From positions 1 to 64,000 of the forward strand of contig SVLO01000005.1 of assembly GCA_015067885.1 (NCBI GenBank): a stretch of DNA of 64,000 nt, given 5' to 3'. This DNA comes from Oscillospiraceae bacterium (GTDB lineage Bacteria > Bacillota > Clostridia > Oscillospirales > Oscillospiraceae). Below are positions 38,891 to 48,073 of this stretch, piece after piece. Each line of letters begins with the position of its first letter. Within the stretch, counting starts at the first letter, position 1. The notes below the pieces were generated by a model. That model saw only the letters and a program-made list of their open reading frames with translations, did not search any database and was not told the origin of the DNA. A program made the position numbers and the translations under genes.

Positions 38891-39502
38891 ATGGAAGTAA
38901 AAGAACTGCAGGCTGTTTTGGAAGGGATCCTGTTCGCGTCCGGTGAGCCGGTTGCCGCGGAGCGGCTGTGCGCCACTTTGGATGTTGACCGGGGAACTTT
39001 GGACCAGGTGGCACAGCATTTAATGGACGAATACAGCTTCCAGCGCAGGGGTATCCGCCTTGTGAAGCTGGACAACAGCTATCAGCTTTGCTCTGCCCCC
39101 GAGTATGCCGAGCATATCCGCAAGACGCTGGAAAGCCGCAAGCCGGCCCGACTGTCCCAATCCGCCCTGGAGGCGTTGGCAGTAGTGGCCTACTATCAGC
39201 CGGTCACCCGCACCTACGTGGACCAGATCCGCGGCGTTGACAGCTCGTACACCATGGGTCTGCTGCTGGAGCGGGATCTGATCGAGGAGTGCGGCAGACT
39301 GTCTGTTCCAGGAAGACCGATCCTCTACCGCACCACAAAGAATTTCCTGCGCTCGTTCAGCATGAGCGGTTTGGACGAATTGCCCGAGCTGCCCAACGCT
39401 TCTGCCGAGGACGGACAGATCACGCTGGAGCTGGAGGCTGCCGTGGCAAGATTGCGCCAGGAAGAGGAGCTGTCCGCGCAGGAGCCGGAAGAAAGCGTAT
39501 GA
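38891..39502 (+). CDS. scpB: Segregation and condensation protein B
   Basis: LEGILFASGEPVAAERLC; SQSALEALAVVAYYQPVTRTYVDQIRGVDS. Confidence 0.95.
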   Translation: MEVKELQAVLEGILFASGEPVAAERLCATLDVDRGTLDQVAQHLMDEYSFQRRGIRLVKLDNSYQLCSAPEYAEHIRKTLESRKPARLSQSALEALAVVAYYQPVTRTYVDQIRGVDSSYTMGLLLERDLIEECGRLSVPGRPILYRTTKNFLRSFSMSGLDELPELPNASAEDGQITLELEAAVARLRQEEELSAQEPEESV

Positions 39503-40137
39503 TTGGCAAAATAATTCTGTGGTCCCTTTTGGCGCTGCTTGCGGTTATAATTCTTGCAATTGTTCTTATCCTGTTGTTGCTGCGGGTTGGATTGCACGTG
39601 GAACAGCAGCAGGATGATCTGACCGTTCGGGTTCGGGTTGGCTCAAAAATTCTGCCCCCAAACCCCCAACGTATTGAGAAGGCCAAGCAGACGCTGGACG
39701 ATTGGAAGGAAACACAGCCTGACGGTGATTTGGCGCTGCTGCGGGATTTTCTGCCCACGATTTTGCGCACCATTGTAAAGCTGTGCGGGAAGGTAAAAGT
39801 CGAGAAACTGGACCTTACACTGATTGTCGGGGCGGAAAATCCGTACAATGCAGCCGTTGAATACGGCCGTGCCAATGCGTTGCTCGGCGCGCTGTGGGCC
39901 CCTGTTGTCAGCCTGTGTCGCGTAAAGGACGGCAACGCAAGGGTTTCGGTGGATTTTCAGCAAAAAAAGCCCACCTTTTACCTTCTTGCCGATGCAACGG
40001 TAAGCGCAGGGCAATTGTTGGTCATTGCAATTGTTTTTGTGGGTAAGCTAATTAAAATTCAGTATGAGAGAACAAAACGAAACAGTGAACCTGAGGAAAG
40101 GCGGATAGAACATGGAACAGAACCATCCAATCAATGA
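39499..40137 (+). CDS. DUF2953-like membrane-anchored protein
   Basis: N-terminal TM; ENPYNAAVEYGRANALLGALWAPV; located between scpB and gerW. Confidence 0.75.
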   Translation: MIGKIILWSLLALLAVIILAIVLILLLLRVGLHVEQQQDDLTVRVRVGSKILPPNPQRIEKAKQTLDDWKETQPDGDLALLRDFLPTILRTIVKLCGKVKVEKLDLTLIVGAENPYNAAVEYGRANALLGALWAPVVSLCRVKDGNARVSVDFQQKKPTFYLLADATVSAGQLLVIAIVFVGKLIKIQYERTKRNSEPEERRIEHGTEPSNQ

Positions 40138-40525
40138 GCTGATGAGTACGACAATGGAGAAGATCCGTGTCATGGTTGACTCCAACACCATCATTGGCGC
40201 ACCCATTCAAGCGGAGGGCGTTACCCTGATCCCGGTGTCAAAGCTGTCCTTTGGTTTTGCCAGCGGTGGCAGCGATTTTACCACAAAAAGCCAGAAACCC
40301 AATACCGCCAATCCCTTTGGCGGCGGCGGTGGTGCCGGCGTAAATCTGGAACCCGTCGCATTTTTGATTGTCAAGGGCGAGAGCGTGCGGCTTCTGTCCG
40401 TGGCGCCGCCTCCTGCCACGACGGTGGACCGCGTCATCGAAATGGTTCCTGAGGTCATGGACAAAGTCACGGATTTTATCGAAAAACAGCAGGAAAAGAA
40501 GGCTGTTGAAAAGTCGGGACTGTAA
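40112..40525 (+). CDS. GerW/YtfJ family sporulation protein
   Basis: HPINELMSTTMEKIRVMVDSNTIIGAPIQAEGVTLIPVSKLSFGFASGGSDF. Confidence 0.93.
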   Translation: MEQNHPINELMSTTMEKIRVMVDSNTIIGAPIQAEGVTLIPVSKLSFGFASGGSDFTTKSQKPNTANPFGGGGGAGVNLEPVAFLIVKGESVRLLSVAPPPATTVDRVIEMVPEVMDKVTDFIEKQQEKKAVEKSGL

Positions 40526-40586
40526 GACGGATTTCGTGGATAATCCCCCGGTGAAATTCTTATAATAATATCACCTTGATTTCGGG

Positions 40587-41693
40587 GTGATCGTATTGAA
40601 GAATTGTGGGCGGGCACTTTTGTGCGCGGTGCTTTGTTTGGTGTTGTGCGTACCCTGTACGGCGCTGGATGTGTCCGCATCCAGCGCCGTTTTACTGGAT
40701 GCGGCCTCCGGACGTGTCCTATGGGAACACAACGCACATGAAAAGCGGTATATAGCCAGCATTACCAAGCTCATGACGGCGCTTGTGGCGGTTGAGTCCG
40801 GACACAACATGGAAGAAACGGTTGAGATAAAACGTGAATACACCGGGGCAGAGGGGTCCTCCATGTACCTGCGAGAAGGGGAGCGGCTGAGCCTGGAGAC
40901 CCTGATGTATGGCCTTTTGCTGGCCTCCGGAAATGACGCGGCTTTGGCGGTGGCCGGACACTGCGCCGGTTCCGTGGACGTCTTTGTAGAGGAAATGAAT
41001 CGCACCGCGGCCCGCTTGGGAATGACCGGTACAAAATTTCTCAATCCAAGCGGTTTGACTGAGGAAGGTCACATGTCCACAGCTCTCGACATGGCGAAAC
41101 TTGCCGCCGCCTGTATGCGGGAGGAGCGCATTGCCAAAATCGTGGCGACCCGGTCTGTCACGGTCGGCGGGCGTACCTTCACAAACCACAACAAGCTGCT
41201 TTGGCGCTATGATGGCTGCGTCGGAATGAAGACCGGTTATACGGAGCGGGCCGGACGAACTTTGATTTCCTGCGCCCGGCGGGATGGGCGATTGCTGGTG
41301 GCGGTAACTCTGAATGCGCCGGACGATTGGAATGACCACACCAAAATGCTGGATTACGGCTTTTCCGCCTATACCGAAGCCGTCCTGTCGCAGGAGGGGA
41401 CGGTGCAGGCAAGACAGCCGGTACTGGGCAGTTTGCTGTCCTTTGTCACCGTGGAGGAGCGGGATACCCTGCGCTATCCCTTGAAAGAAGGGGAAGAGGT
41501 GCGAAGGGAGGTTTCCCTTGTGCGATGGACACAAGCGCCGGTGATACGAGGGCAAACGGCCGGTACGATAACATTTTACCTGAATGACCGTGTTATCGGT
41601 AAGTGTCCGCTGGTTTACGGCGATACGGTTCAGGCTAACGTAGTAAGAGAACGAAATTTTCTGCAACGATTTATAAAACCGTTCAAATTCTAA
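40587..41693 (+). CDS. D-alanyl-D-alanine carboxypeptidase (DacF/DacB type)
   Basis: GTG start, signal peptide, ASITKLMTALVA (SxxK), SGNDAALA, KTGYTERAG (KTG). Confidence 0.93.
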   Translation: MIVLKNCGRALLCAVLCLVLCVPCTALDVSASSAVLLDAASGRVLWEHNAHEKRYIASITKLMTALVAVESGHNMEETVEIKREYTGAEGSSMYLREGERLSLETLMYGLLLASGNDAALAVAGHCAGSVDVFVEEMNRTAARLGMTGTKFLNPSGLTEEGHMSTALDMAKLAAACMREERIAKIVATRSVTVGGRTFTNHNKLLWRYDGCVGMKTGYTERAGRTLISCARRDGRLLVAVTLNAPDDWNDHTKMLDYGFSAYTEAVLSQEGTVQARQPVLGSLLSFVTVEERDTLRYPLKEGEEVRREVSLVRWTQAPVIRGQTAGTITFYLNDRVIGKCPLVYGDTVQANVVRERNFLQRFIKPFKF

Positions 41694-41712
41694 AGAAAGG
41701 TGGGGGTCGAAC

Positions 41713-42423
41713 ATGGAACAGCGGCTGCAGAAGTTGTTGTCGCAGTGCGGTGTTGGCTCCCGCCGTGCTATGGAGGAATGGATCACGGCCGGACGTATTA
41801 CGGTCAATGGTGAGGTTGCCCATTTGGGGGACCGCGCCGACTTGGATCGGGATGAGATTTGCGTGGATGGCACCGTGCTACGACCGGGAGGGGCGCGCAC
41901 CTATCTTATGCTGAATAAACCCCGCGGCTACGTGACCACGCTGTCGGATGAGCGGGGGCGCAAGACGGTGGCCCAGCTGGTAGCTGCCTGTGGTCAACGT
42001 GTGTGGCCGGTCGGGCGGCTTGACCAGGACTCGGAAGGGTTGCTGCTGATGACGGACGATGGTGATCTGACCCAGCGCCTGATCCATCCCAGCCACGAGA
42101 TCGAGAAGGAATATCTTGTTTGGGTCATGGGAGATGTGAACAGGGGACTGCCGATTTTGTCCGGTCCCATGGAGTTGGATGGGCAGCCCCTTTCGCCGGC
42201 TCAGGTGCGCAGAGGAAAGACGAGCGGTGGGGTGACCCAACTGTCTGTCGTGATCCACCAGGGTAAAAATCGGCAAGTGCGTCGAATGTGTGCCAAGGCC
42301 GGATTGCAGGTGCTGCGGCTGAAACGAATCCGGGAGGGAACGCTGAATTTGGACCGGACCTTGCAGCCGGGCCAATGGCGGGAACTCACCCGGGAAGAAG
42401 TGTTAAAACTGAAAACGGAGTAA
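41713..42423 (+). CDS. rRNA pseudouridine synthase (RluB/RsuA family)
   Basis: MEQRLQKLLSQCGVGSRRAMEEWI S4 domain; VGRLDQDSEGLLLMTDDG. Confidence 0.94.
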   Translation: MEQRLQKLLSQCGVGSRRAMEEWITAGRITVNGEVAHLGDRADLDRDEICVDGTVLRPGGARTYLMLNKPRGYVTTLSDERGRKTVAQLVAACGQRVWPVGRLDQDSEGLLLMTDDGDLTQRLIHPSHEIEKEYLVWVMGDVNRGLPILSGPMELDGQPLSPAQVRRGKTSGGVTQLSVVIHQGKNRQVRRMCAKAGLQVLRLKRIREGTLNLDRTLQPGQWRELTREEVLKLKTE

Positions 42424-42424
42424 C

Positions 42425-42479
42425 GCGGTTTTTGCAGAAATGACACAAATCCTGCAAAAACCGCTTGCTTTTTGCAGGT
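42425..42479 (+). promoter_or_regulatory. Three-part inverted element (A/B/C) at the terminator / rpiR promoter junction
   Basis: GCGGTTTTTGCAG (A), CTGCAAAAACCGC (B), TTTTTGCAGG (C): B can pair with A or with C. Confidence 0.55.
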
Positions 42480-42493
42480 GTAAACGGTATGAT
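42465..42493 (+). promoter_or_regulatory. Putative promoter for the RpiR-family regulator
   Basis: TTGCTT (42465-42470), 17 bp, TATGAT (42488-42493). Confidence 0.5.
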
Positions 42494-42538
42494 TAAATGA
42501 CAGTGTATTTTGCCTGCGGGCAGACTGAGGTGGAACAA

Positions 42539-43402
42539 ATGAGTGGAGATATTCTGACACTGATACAGGAGAATTTATCTACATTTTCCAAGGGACAAAA
42601 GCGCATCGCGGCATTTATTCTGTCCTCATACGACAAAGCGGCTTTTATGACCGCCAGTAAGCTGGGACAGACGACCAATGTCAGCGAATCCACCGTGGTG
42701 CGTTTTGCAGCGCAGTTGGGGTATAACGGTTACCCCGAAATGCAAAAGGCCCTGCAAAAAATGATCCGCAACCGGCTGACCAGTGTTCAGCGTATCGAGG
42801 TGGCCAACGACCAGATCGGGAGGGAAGGCGTGGTTTCTTCCGTCCTTCGCGCGGATATTGCCCGTATTCGCACCACTCTGGAGGAATTGGATCAGGCCAG
42901 TTTTCATCGGGCGGTCGATTCCATCTTGAACGCGAAAAAAATCTATATTTTGGGCGTCAGATCTTCCTCTGCCATTTCCCGCTTTCTCGCGTTCTACTTC
43001 AATCTTATTTTCGACAACGTGCGGGAGATTGATGCCAACACCATCAGCGAAGTGTTTGAACAGGTCCTGCGCATTGGCGATGGGGACGTACTGATTGGTG
43101 TCAGCTTTCCGCGCTATTCCAGTCGCACGGTGAAGGCTATGCAGTATGCCAAGGATCAAGGGGCTGCCGTGGTTGCCATTACCGACAGTGAAAACTCCCC
43201 CGTGGCCGACCATGCCGACGTCGTTCTGACGGCCAAGAGCGACATGGCTTCTTTTGTGGACTCGTTGGTGGCGCCGCTCAGTTTGGTAAATGCCCTGATC
43301 GTTGCTGTCAGCCAAAAGCGCAGCAAGGAAGTTGCGACCACCTTCAGTCAGCTGGAGCAGATTTGGGAAGAATACGACGTATACGAGAAGATTGAAACGT
43401 GA
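42539..43402 (+). CDS. MurR/RpiR family transcriptional regulator (HTH + SIS)
   Basis: FSKGQKRIAAFILSSYDKAAFMTASKLGQTTNVSESTVVRFAAQLGYNGYPEMQ; SIS domain IYILGVRSSSAISRFLAFY. Confidence 0.92.
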   Translation: MSGDILTLIQENLSTFSKGQKRIAAFILSSYDKAAFMTASKLGQTTNVSESTVVRFAAQLGYNGYPEMQKALQKMIRNRLTSVQRIEVANDQIGREGVVSSVLRADIARIRTTLEELDQASFHRAVDSILNAKKIYILGVRSSSAISRFLAFYFNLIFDNVREIDANTISEVFEQVLRIGDGDVLIGVSFPRYSSRTVKAMQYAKDQGAAVVAITDSENSPVADHADVVLTAKSDMASFVDSLVAPLSLVNALIVAVSQKRSKEVATTFSQLEQIWEEYDVYEKIET

Positions 43403-44655
43403 TGGATAATACGGTAATTGTGATTGGTGGCGGCGCCGCCGGCATGATGGCGGCCAGAAGTGCCGCCCTGGCCGGGGCGCAGGTCACCTTGCTGGAGCGT
43501 AACGAAAAAGTCGGCCGAAAACTGTACATCACGGGAAAAGGGCGCTGCAATGTCACAAACGCCTGTGCGGTCAATGAGGCGCTGGCCAATATTCCCGGAA
43601 ACGGGCGTTTTGTTACCGGCGCCATGCATCGCCTTCCGCCGAGTGCTGTAATGGAGCTGTTCGAGCAGCTAGGTGTGCCGCTTAAGGTAGAGCGGGGCAA
43701 CCGTGTGTTTCCTGTTTCGGACCGGGCGGCGGACGTAATTGATGCCCTGCTGCGGGAACTGCGGCGTCTGCGCGTGAATATCGTCCGGGATCGTGCGGTC
43801 GCTATCAATACTGATAACGGCGTTGTGACCGGCGTGACCGGGGAACAGGGGTCCTATGCCGGGCCTGCGGTCGTGCTGGCAACAGGCGGGGCGTCCTATC
43901 CTGCCACCGGCTCCACCGGTGATGGGTACGACCTTGCCGCCCAACTGGGTCACACCATTGTACCCGTGCGCCCCTCCCTGGTACCTCTGGAGGCTGAGGA
44001 GTCTTTTTGCGGCGCCATGCAGGGGCTTTCTCTGAAAAATGTTTCGCTAAAAATCAAAAACAGCAAGAAAAAAACAGTATTTCAGGAGCAGGGCGAAATG
44101 CTGTTTACTCACTTTGGTATTTCAGGACCCCTGGTACTCAGTGCCAGTGCCTGTATGCGGGAGTGGGAGCAGGAACGCTACACGGCTGTCATCGATTTGA
44201 AGCCGGCCCTTGACGAGCAGAAGCTGGACGCCCGCCTTGTCCGGGAGTTGACGGAGCGATCCAATCAGGATTTTCAGAACATATTGGGCGCTCTTGTGCC
44301 GCGGTTGCTGGTTCCGGTCGTGATCGAGCTGACCGAAATTCCACCCCACACCAAGGGCCACGAAGTGTCAAAGGGGCAGCGCAGAAGCCTGCTTGAGGTC
44401 TTGAAGGGATTGACCATTCATGTTTCCACCCCGCGGCCCTTGGCCGAAGCAATTGTGACGGCCGGTGGCGTTAAAGTAAATGAAATCGACCCCAAGACCA
44501 TGTCGTCCCGCAAGGTGCGGGGGCTGTTCTTTGCCGGAGAGGTGATGGATGTTGATGCCTATACCGGCGGGTTTAACCTGCAGATCGCCTGGGCGACCGG
44601 AGCGGTGGCGGGGGCCGGGGCAGCCGACTATTGCAATGATTTCAAGGAGGAGTAA
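43402..44655 (+). CDS. NAD(P)/FAD-dependent oxidoreductase (HI0933/YhiN family)
   Basis: VIVIGGGAAGMMAARSAALAGAQVTLLERNEKVGRKLYITGKGRCNVTNAC; AGEVMDVDAYTGGFNLQIAWATG. Confidence 0.93.
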   Translation: MDNTVIVIGGGAAGMMAARSAALAGAQVTLLERNEKVGRKLYITGKGRCNVTNACAVNEALANIPGNGRFVTGAMHRLPPSAVMELFEQLGVPLKVERGNRVFPVSDRAADVIDALLRELRRLRVNIVRDRAVAINTDNGVVTGVTGEQGSYAGPAVVLATGGASYPATGSTGDGYDLAAQLGHTIVPVRPSLVPLEAEESFCGAMQGLSLKNVSLKIKNSKKKTVFQEQGEMLFTHFGISGPLVLSASACMREWEQERYTAVIDLKPALDEQKLDARLVRELTERSNQDFQNILGALVPRLLVPVVIELTEIPPHTKGHEVSKGQRRSLLEVLKGLTIHVSTPRPLAEAIVTAGGVKVNEIDPKTMSSRKVRGLFFAGEVMDVDAYTGGFNLQIAWATGAVAGAGAADYCNDFKEE

Positions 44656-44657
44656 AA

Positions 44658-45338
44658 ATGAAACACATCAGCGTGGCCATTGATGGCCCTTCCGGGGCGG
44701 GAAAAAGCACGCTTGCCCGCCGGGCTGCTGCTGAGATGGGGTATCTCTACGTTGATACAGGCGCGATTTATCGCACCGTTGCCCTGGGTGCCCTGCGTCG
44801 CGGGGTTGCACCGACCGATGCCGAGGCGGTAGAGTCCATTTTAAGCGACTTGGATATTCGGCTTGCGTACAATCCCGAGGACGGCCTGCAACACATGCAT
44901 CTGAATGGGGAAGATGTGACGGAGGAAATTCGCCTTCACGAAATTTCTCAGCACGCGTCCAAGATTTCCGCCATCCCCGGTGTGCGTGCGTTTTTGTTGG
45001 AGCTGCAGAGAGATCTGGCCCGCAATCACGATGTTGTGATGGACGGCCGTGACATTGGCACCGTGGTACTGCCGCAGGCGCAGGTAAAGATTTTCCTGAC
45101 CGCTTCTGCCCAGGCCCGCGCGCAGCGTCGCTTTTTGGAGCTGCAGCAGCGTGGTCAGCAGGCGGACTTTGATACCGTGCTGCGCGACATCGTTTTGCGT
45201 GACGAGCAGGACAGTAACCGTCCCATCGCACCCCTGCGCCGTGCGGAGGATGCGGTATTGGTGGATACCACCCATTTGGATTTGGAACAGAGTCTGCAAG
45301 CAATTCTGACTGCCATCCGTGGAGGGGACCGGGAATGA
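44658..45338 (+). CDS. cmk: Cytidylate kinase
   Basis: ISVAIDGPSGAGKSTLARRAAAEMGYLYVDTGAIYRTVAL; VMDGRDIGTVVLP. Confidence 0.96.
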   Translation: MKHISVAIDGPSGAGKSTLARRAAAEMGYLYVDTGAIYRTVALGALRRGVAPTDAEAVESILSDLDIRLAYNPEDGLQHMHLNGEDVTEEIRLHEISQHASKISAIPGVRAFLLELQRDLARNHDVVMDGRDIGTVVLPQAQVKIFLTASAQARAQRRFLELQQRGQQADFDTVLRDIVLRDEQDSNRPIAPLRRAEDAVLVDTTHLDLEQSLQAILTAIRGGDRE

Positions 45339-45934
45339 AAGAAAATCGAGTCTACAAACTTCTGTACACCATCATTTATCCTTTCTTCCTTCTTCTGTAT
45401 CCCATCAAAGTCATCGGTCGGGAGAACATTCCTGACGGTCCGGCGGTGATTTGTCCCAACCATACCCGAGCCATTGACCCGTTCTTTGTGGTGTTTGCGT
45501 TCCGACGGAAGAACATTATGCGGATTATGGCAAAAATTGAGCTGATACGCATCCCGGTGCTGGGCTGGTTGCTGCGTCATGCGGGTATTTTTGGCGTGGA
45601 CCGAGGCGCCGCTGATATCGGCGCAGTTAAAACCGCGTTGCGGCACCTGAAGGAAGGGCGGAAACTGCTCCTGTTTCCGGAAGGAACCCGGGTAAGTGAA
45701 GGGGAGAGCGTGGAGGCCAAGACAGGCGCAGCCATGTTCGCTACCCGGACGGGGTCGCCGCTGCTTCCGGTCTATATTACCCCACATAAAAGGATGTTCC
45801 GCCGCAATCTTGTGGTGATCGGGCAGCCCTTTGAGCCGAAGTTCGAAGGTCGCAAGTGTACGGCAGAGGAATTGCGCGCCGTTGCTGATGAACTGATGGC
45901 GCGCATCTATGCCCTGGGGGAGGAGCAGCAATGA
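45335..45934 (+). CDS. plsC: 1-acyl-sn-glycerol-3-phosphate acyltransferase
   Basis: VICPNHTRAIDPFF (Hx4D), LFPEGTRVSEG. Confidence 0.92.
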   Translation: MKENRVYKLLYTIIYPFFLLLYPIKVIGRENIPDGPAVICPNHTRAIDPFFVVFAFRRKNIMRIMAKIELIRIPVLGWLLRHAGIFGVDRGAADIGAVKTALRHLKEGRKLLLFPEGTRVSEGESVEAKTGAAMFATRTGSPLLPVYITPHKRMFRRNLVVIGQPFEPKFEGRKCTAEELRAVADELMARIYALGEEQQ

Positions 45935-47898
45935 ACATTACTCTTGCCAAGTCTGCGGGATTTTGTTACGGCGTGCGCCGAGCCGTGGAACTTGCGGATG
46001 CAACCGCGCGAGAGGGACGGCCCTGCGTCATGCTTGGGTCCATCATACATAACAAGGAAGTTGTGCAACACCTTGCAGAGCAAGGCCTTGTGGCGGTGGA
46101 GGATGTGGAGTGTGTCCCCGAAGGCAGTGCGGTAATCATTCGCTCCCATGGCGAGGGGCGATGGGTATATGACCGGCTGGCTGAAAAACAAGCGGTCATT
46201 CTTGATGCCACCTGCCCCAACGTAAAGCACATCCACGATTTGGTCATCCGGGCGGAGGCGGACGGGCGCACCGCTGTTATTATCGGTACCCCCGACCATC
46301 CGGAGGTGCTGGCCATCGCCGGCTGGTGCCAGCGGCCCGTGGTTTTGGAAAATGGGCAAAAATTGCTGGAATGGCTGAATGAGGAACCGGGACGGCGTGA
46401 AATACCGCTGACGTTCGTATCTCAGACCACCTCCACAAAAAAGATTTGGTCTGAGTGCGTAGAAATTGCAAAAAAAGAGTGTACAAATACAAAAATATTT
46501 GATACAATATGCGGTGCAACATCGAAAAGGCAGGAAGAGGCTCAGCAGCTTGCGGCACAGAGCGACGCCATGGTAGTTATCGGAGACAACAAAAGCTCCA
46601 ACACCAAACGGCTGGCCGAGTTGTGCAGGCAGCTTTGTCCCGATGTGCGCCTGATAGAGCGGGCGGACGAGCTGGATGCCGAGTCCCTTCGCAACCTTTC
46701 CAATGTGGGCATCACTGCGGGTGCATCCACGCCCGAGTGGATAATAAAGGAGGTCTGTAACAAAATGAGCGAAGAAATCATGGAGATCGAAAAATCCTTT
46801 GCGGAGCTGCTGGAGGAGTCGATCAAAACTTTAAATACGGGGGATAAGGTTACCGGTACCGTCGTGGCTATCACGCCGACCGAAATCCAGGTTGAACTGG
46901 GCATCAAGTATCCCGGTTACATCCCCGTTGATGAGTTTTCCGACGATCCCTCCGTCAAGATCGAGGAGCAGGTGAAGGTCGGTGACGAGATCGAGACTTA
47001 CGTCATCCTGGTCAGCGATCGCGACTGCATGGTCAAGCTGTCCAAGAAGCGCCTTGACATTGTCAAGGGCTGGGAAGAGGTCGAGGCTGCCTGCGAGAAC
47101 GAGACCGTTGTCGATGGTATCGTGACCGAGGATAACAAGGGCGGCGTTGTCGTTTCCGTTAAGGGCGTGCGCGTGTTTGTGCCCGCCTCCCAGACCGGTC
47201 TGCCTCGCGAAGCTGAGATGACCGAGATCCTCAAGCAGAAGGTTCGCCTGATGATCACCGAGGTCAACCGTGCCCGCCGCCGCGTGGTGGGTTCCATCAG
47301 CAAGGTCACCCGCGCTGAGCGCGCTGCCGCCGCCGAGAAGGTTTGGGCCGACATCGAAGAGGGCAAGCGTTACGCCGGCGTCGTGAAGTCTTTGACTTCC
47401 TACGGTGCCTTTGTTGACATCGGTGGCGTGGACGGCATGGTCCACATCTCCGAGCTGTCCTGGAGCCGCATTAAGCATCCCTCCGAGGCTGTTTCCGTTG
47501 GTGACAGCGTTGAGGTGTATGTCATCTCCGCCGACAAGGAGAAGAAGAAGATCTCCCTGGGTCTGAAGGACCATTCCGAGGATCCCTGGGCTAAGTTCAC
47601 CTCCACCTACGAGATCGGCAGCGTTGCCGAGGTCAAGGTGGTCAAGCTGATGGACTTTGGTGCCTTTGCTGAGATCGTTCCCGGTGTTGATGGTCTGATC
47701 CACATTTCTCAGATTGCCGATCACCGCATCGAGAAGCCCGGCGATGTTTTGACTGAGGGCCAGACTGTCCAGGCCAAGATCACTGACATCGACATGGAGA
47801 AGAAGAAGGTTTCTCTGTCCATCCGTGCCTTGATCGAGGTCGTGGAAGAGGCTGCTGAGGAAGTTGCCGAGGACGCCGCCGAGGAAACTGAGGCTTAA
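45931..47898 (+). CDS. ispH: Bifunctional 4-hydroxy-3-methylbut-2-enyl diphosphate reductase (IspH) / S1 RNA-binding protein fusion
   Basis: IspH: MNITLAKSAGFCYGVRRAVELA, CPNVKHIHDLV, TAGASTPEWIIKEV; then four S1 domains (e.g. GKRYAGVVKSLTSYGAFVDIGGVDGMVHISELSW). Confidence 0.95.
   Translation: MNITLAKSAGFCYGVRRAVELADATAREGRPCVMLGSIIHNKEVVQHLAEQGLVAVEDVECVPEGSAVIIRSHGEGRWVYDRLAEKQAVILDATCPNVKHIHDLVIRAEADGRTAVIIGTPDHPEVLAIAGWCQRPVVLENGQKLLEWLNEEPGRREIPLTFVSQTTSTKKIWSECVEIAKKECTNTKIFDTICGATSKRQEEAQQLAAQSDAMVVIGDNKSSNTKRLAELCRQLCPDVRLIERADELDAESLRNLSNVGITAGASTPEWIIKEVCNKMSEEIMEIEKSFAELLEESIKTLNTGDKVTGTVVAITPTEIQVELGIKYPGYIPVDEFSDDPSVKIEEQVKVGDEIETYVILVSDRDCMVKLSKKRLDIVKGWEEVEAACENETVVDGIVTEDNKGGVVVSVKGVRVFVPASQTGLPREAEMTEILKQKVRLMITEVNRARRRVVGSISKVTRAERAAAAEKVWADIEEGKRYAGVVKSLTSYGAFVDIGGVDGMVHISELSWSRIKHPSEAVSVGDSVEVYVISADKEKKKISLGLKDHSEDPWAKFTSTYEIGSVAEVKVVKLMDFGAFAEIVPGVDGLIHISQIADHRIEKPGDVLTEGQTVQAKITDIDMEKKKVSLSIRALIEVVEEAAEEVAEDAAEETEA
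46746..46767 (+). promoter_or_regulatory. Candidate internal ribosome-binding site and in-frame ATG starting the S1 part
   Basis: AAAGGAGGT (46746-46754), 11 nt from GGAGG to ATG 46765; in frame at residue 279 (MSEEIMEIEKSF). Confidence 0.5.
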
Positions 47899-47908
47899 TT
47901 TCAACAGA

Positions 47909-47948
47909 AAAGACCGGACACCGATTTAATCGGCGTCCGGTCTTTTTG
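47909..47948 (+). terminator. Terminator after the ispH-S1 fusion
   Basis: AAAGACCGGACACCGA-TTTAA-TCGGCGTCCGGTCTTTTT. Confidence 0.85.
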
Positions 47949-47991
47949 CTGATATTACAGGAAAAAAACGGGAAAAATAGAAAATGTAATC

Positions 47992-48020
47992 TTGTCCCGC
48001 GGGAGGAAATGTGATATAAT
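47992..48020 (+). promoter_or_regulatory. Promoter for the carD/ispD/ispF unit
   Basis: TTGTCC (47992-47997), 17 bp, TATAAT (48015-48020). Confidence 0.65.
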
Positions 48021-48073
48021 CACTGTACTTAGAGTTTTTGTATCATAATTTTTCTGTGTGGAGGTGGGGTAAG

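Noticed and set aside
40526-40590. Possible sigma-F/sigma-G promoter (GGTGAAATTC) before the DacF-like gene
   Set aside because: The -10-like part fits loosely but no matching -35 at proper spacing was found.
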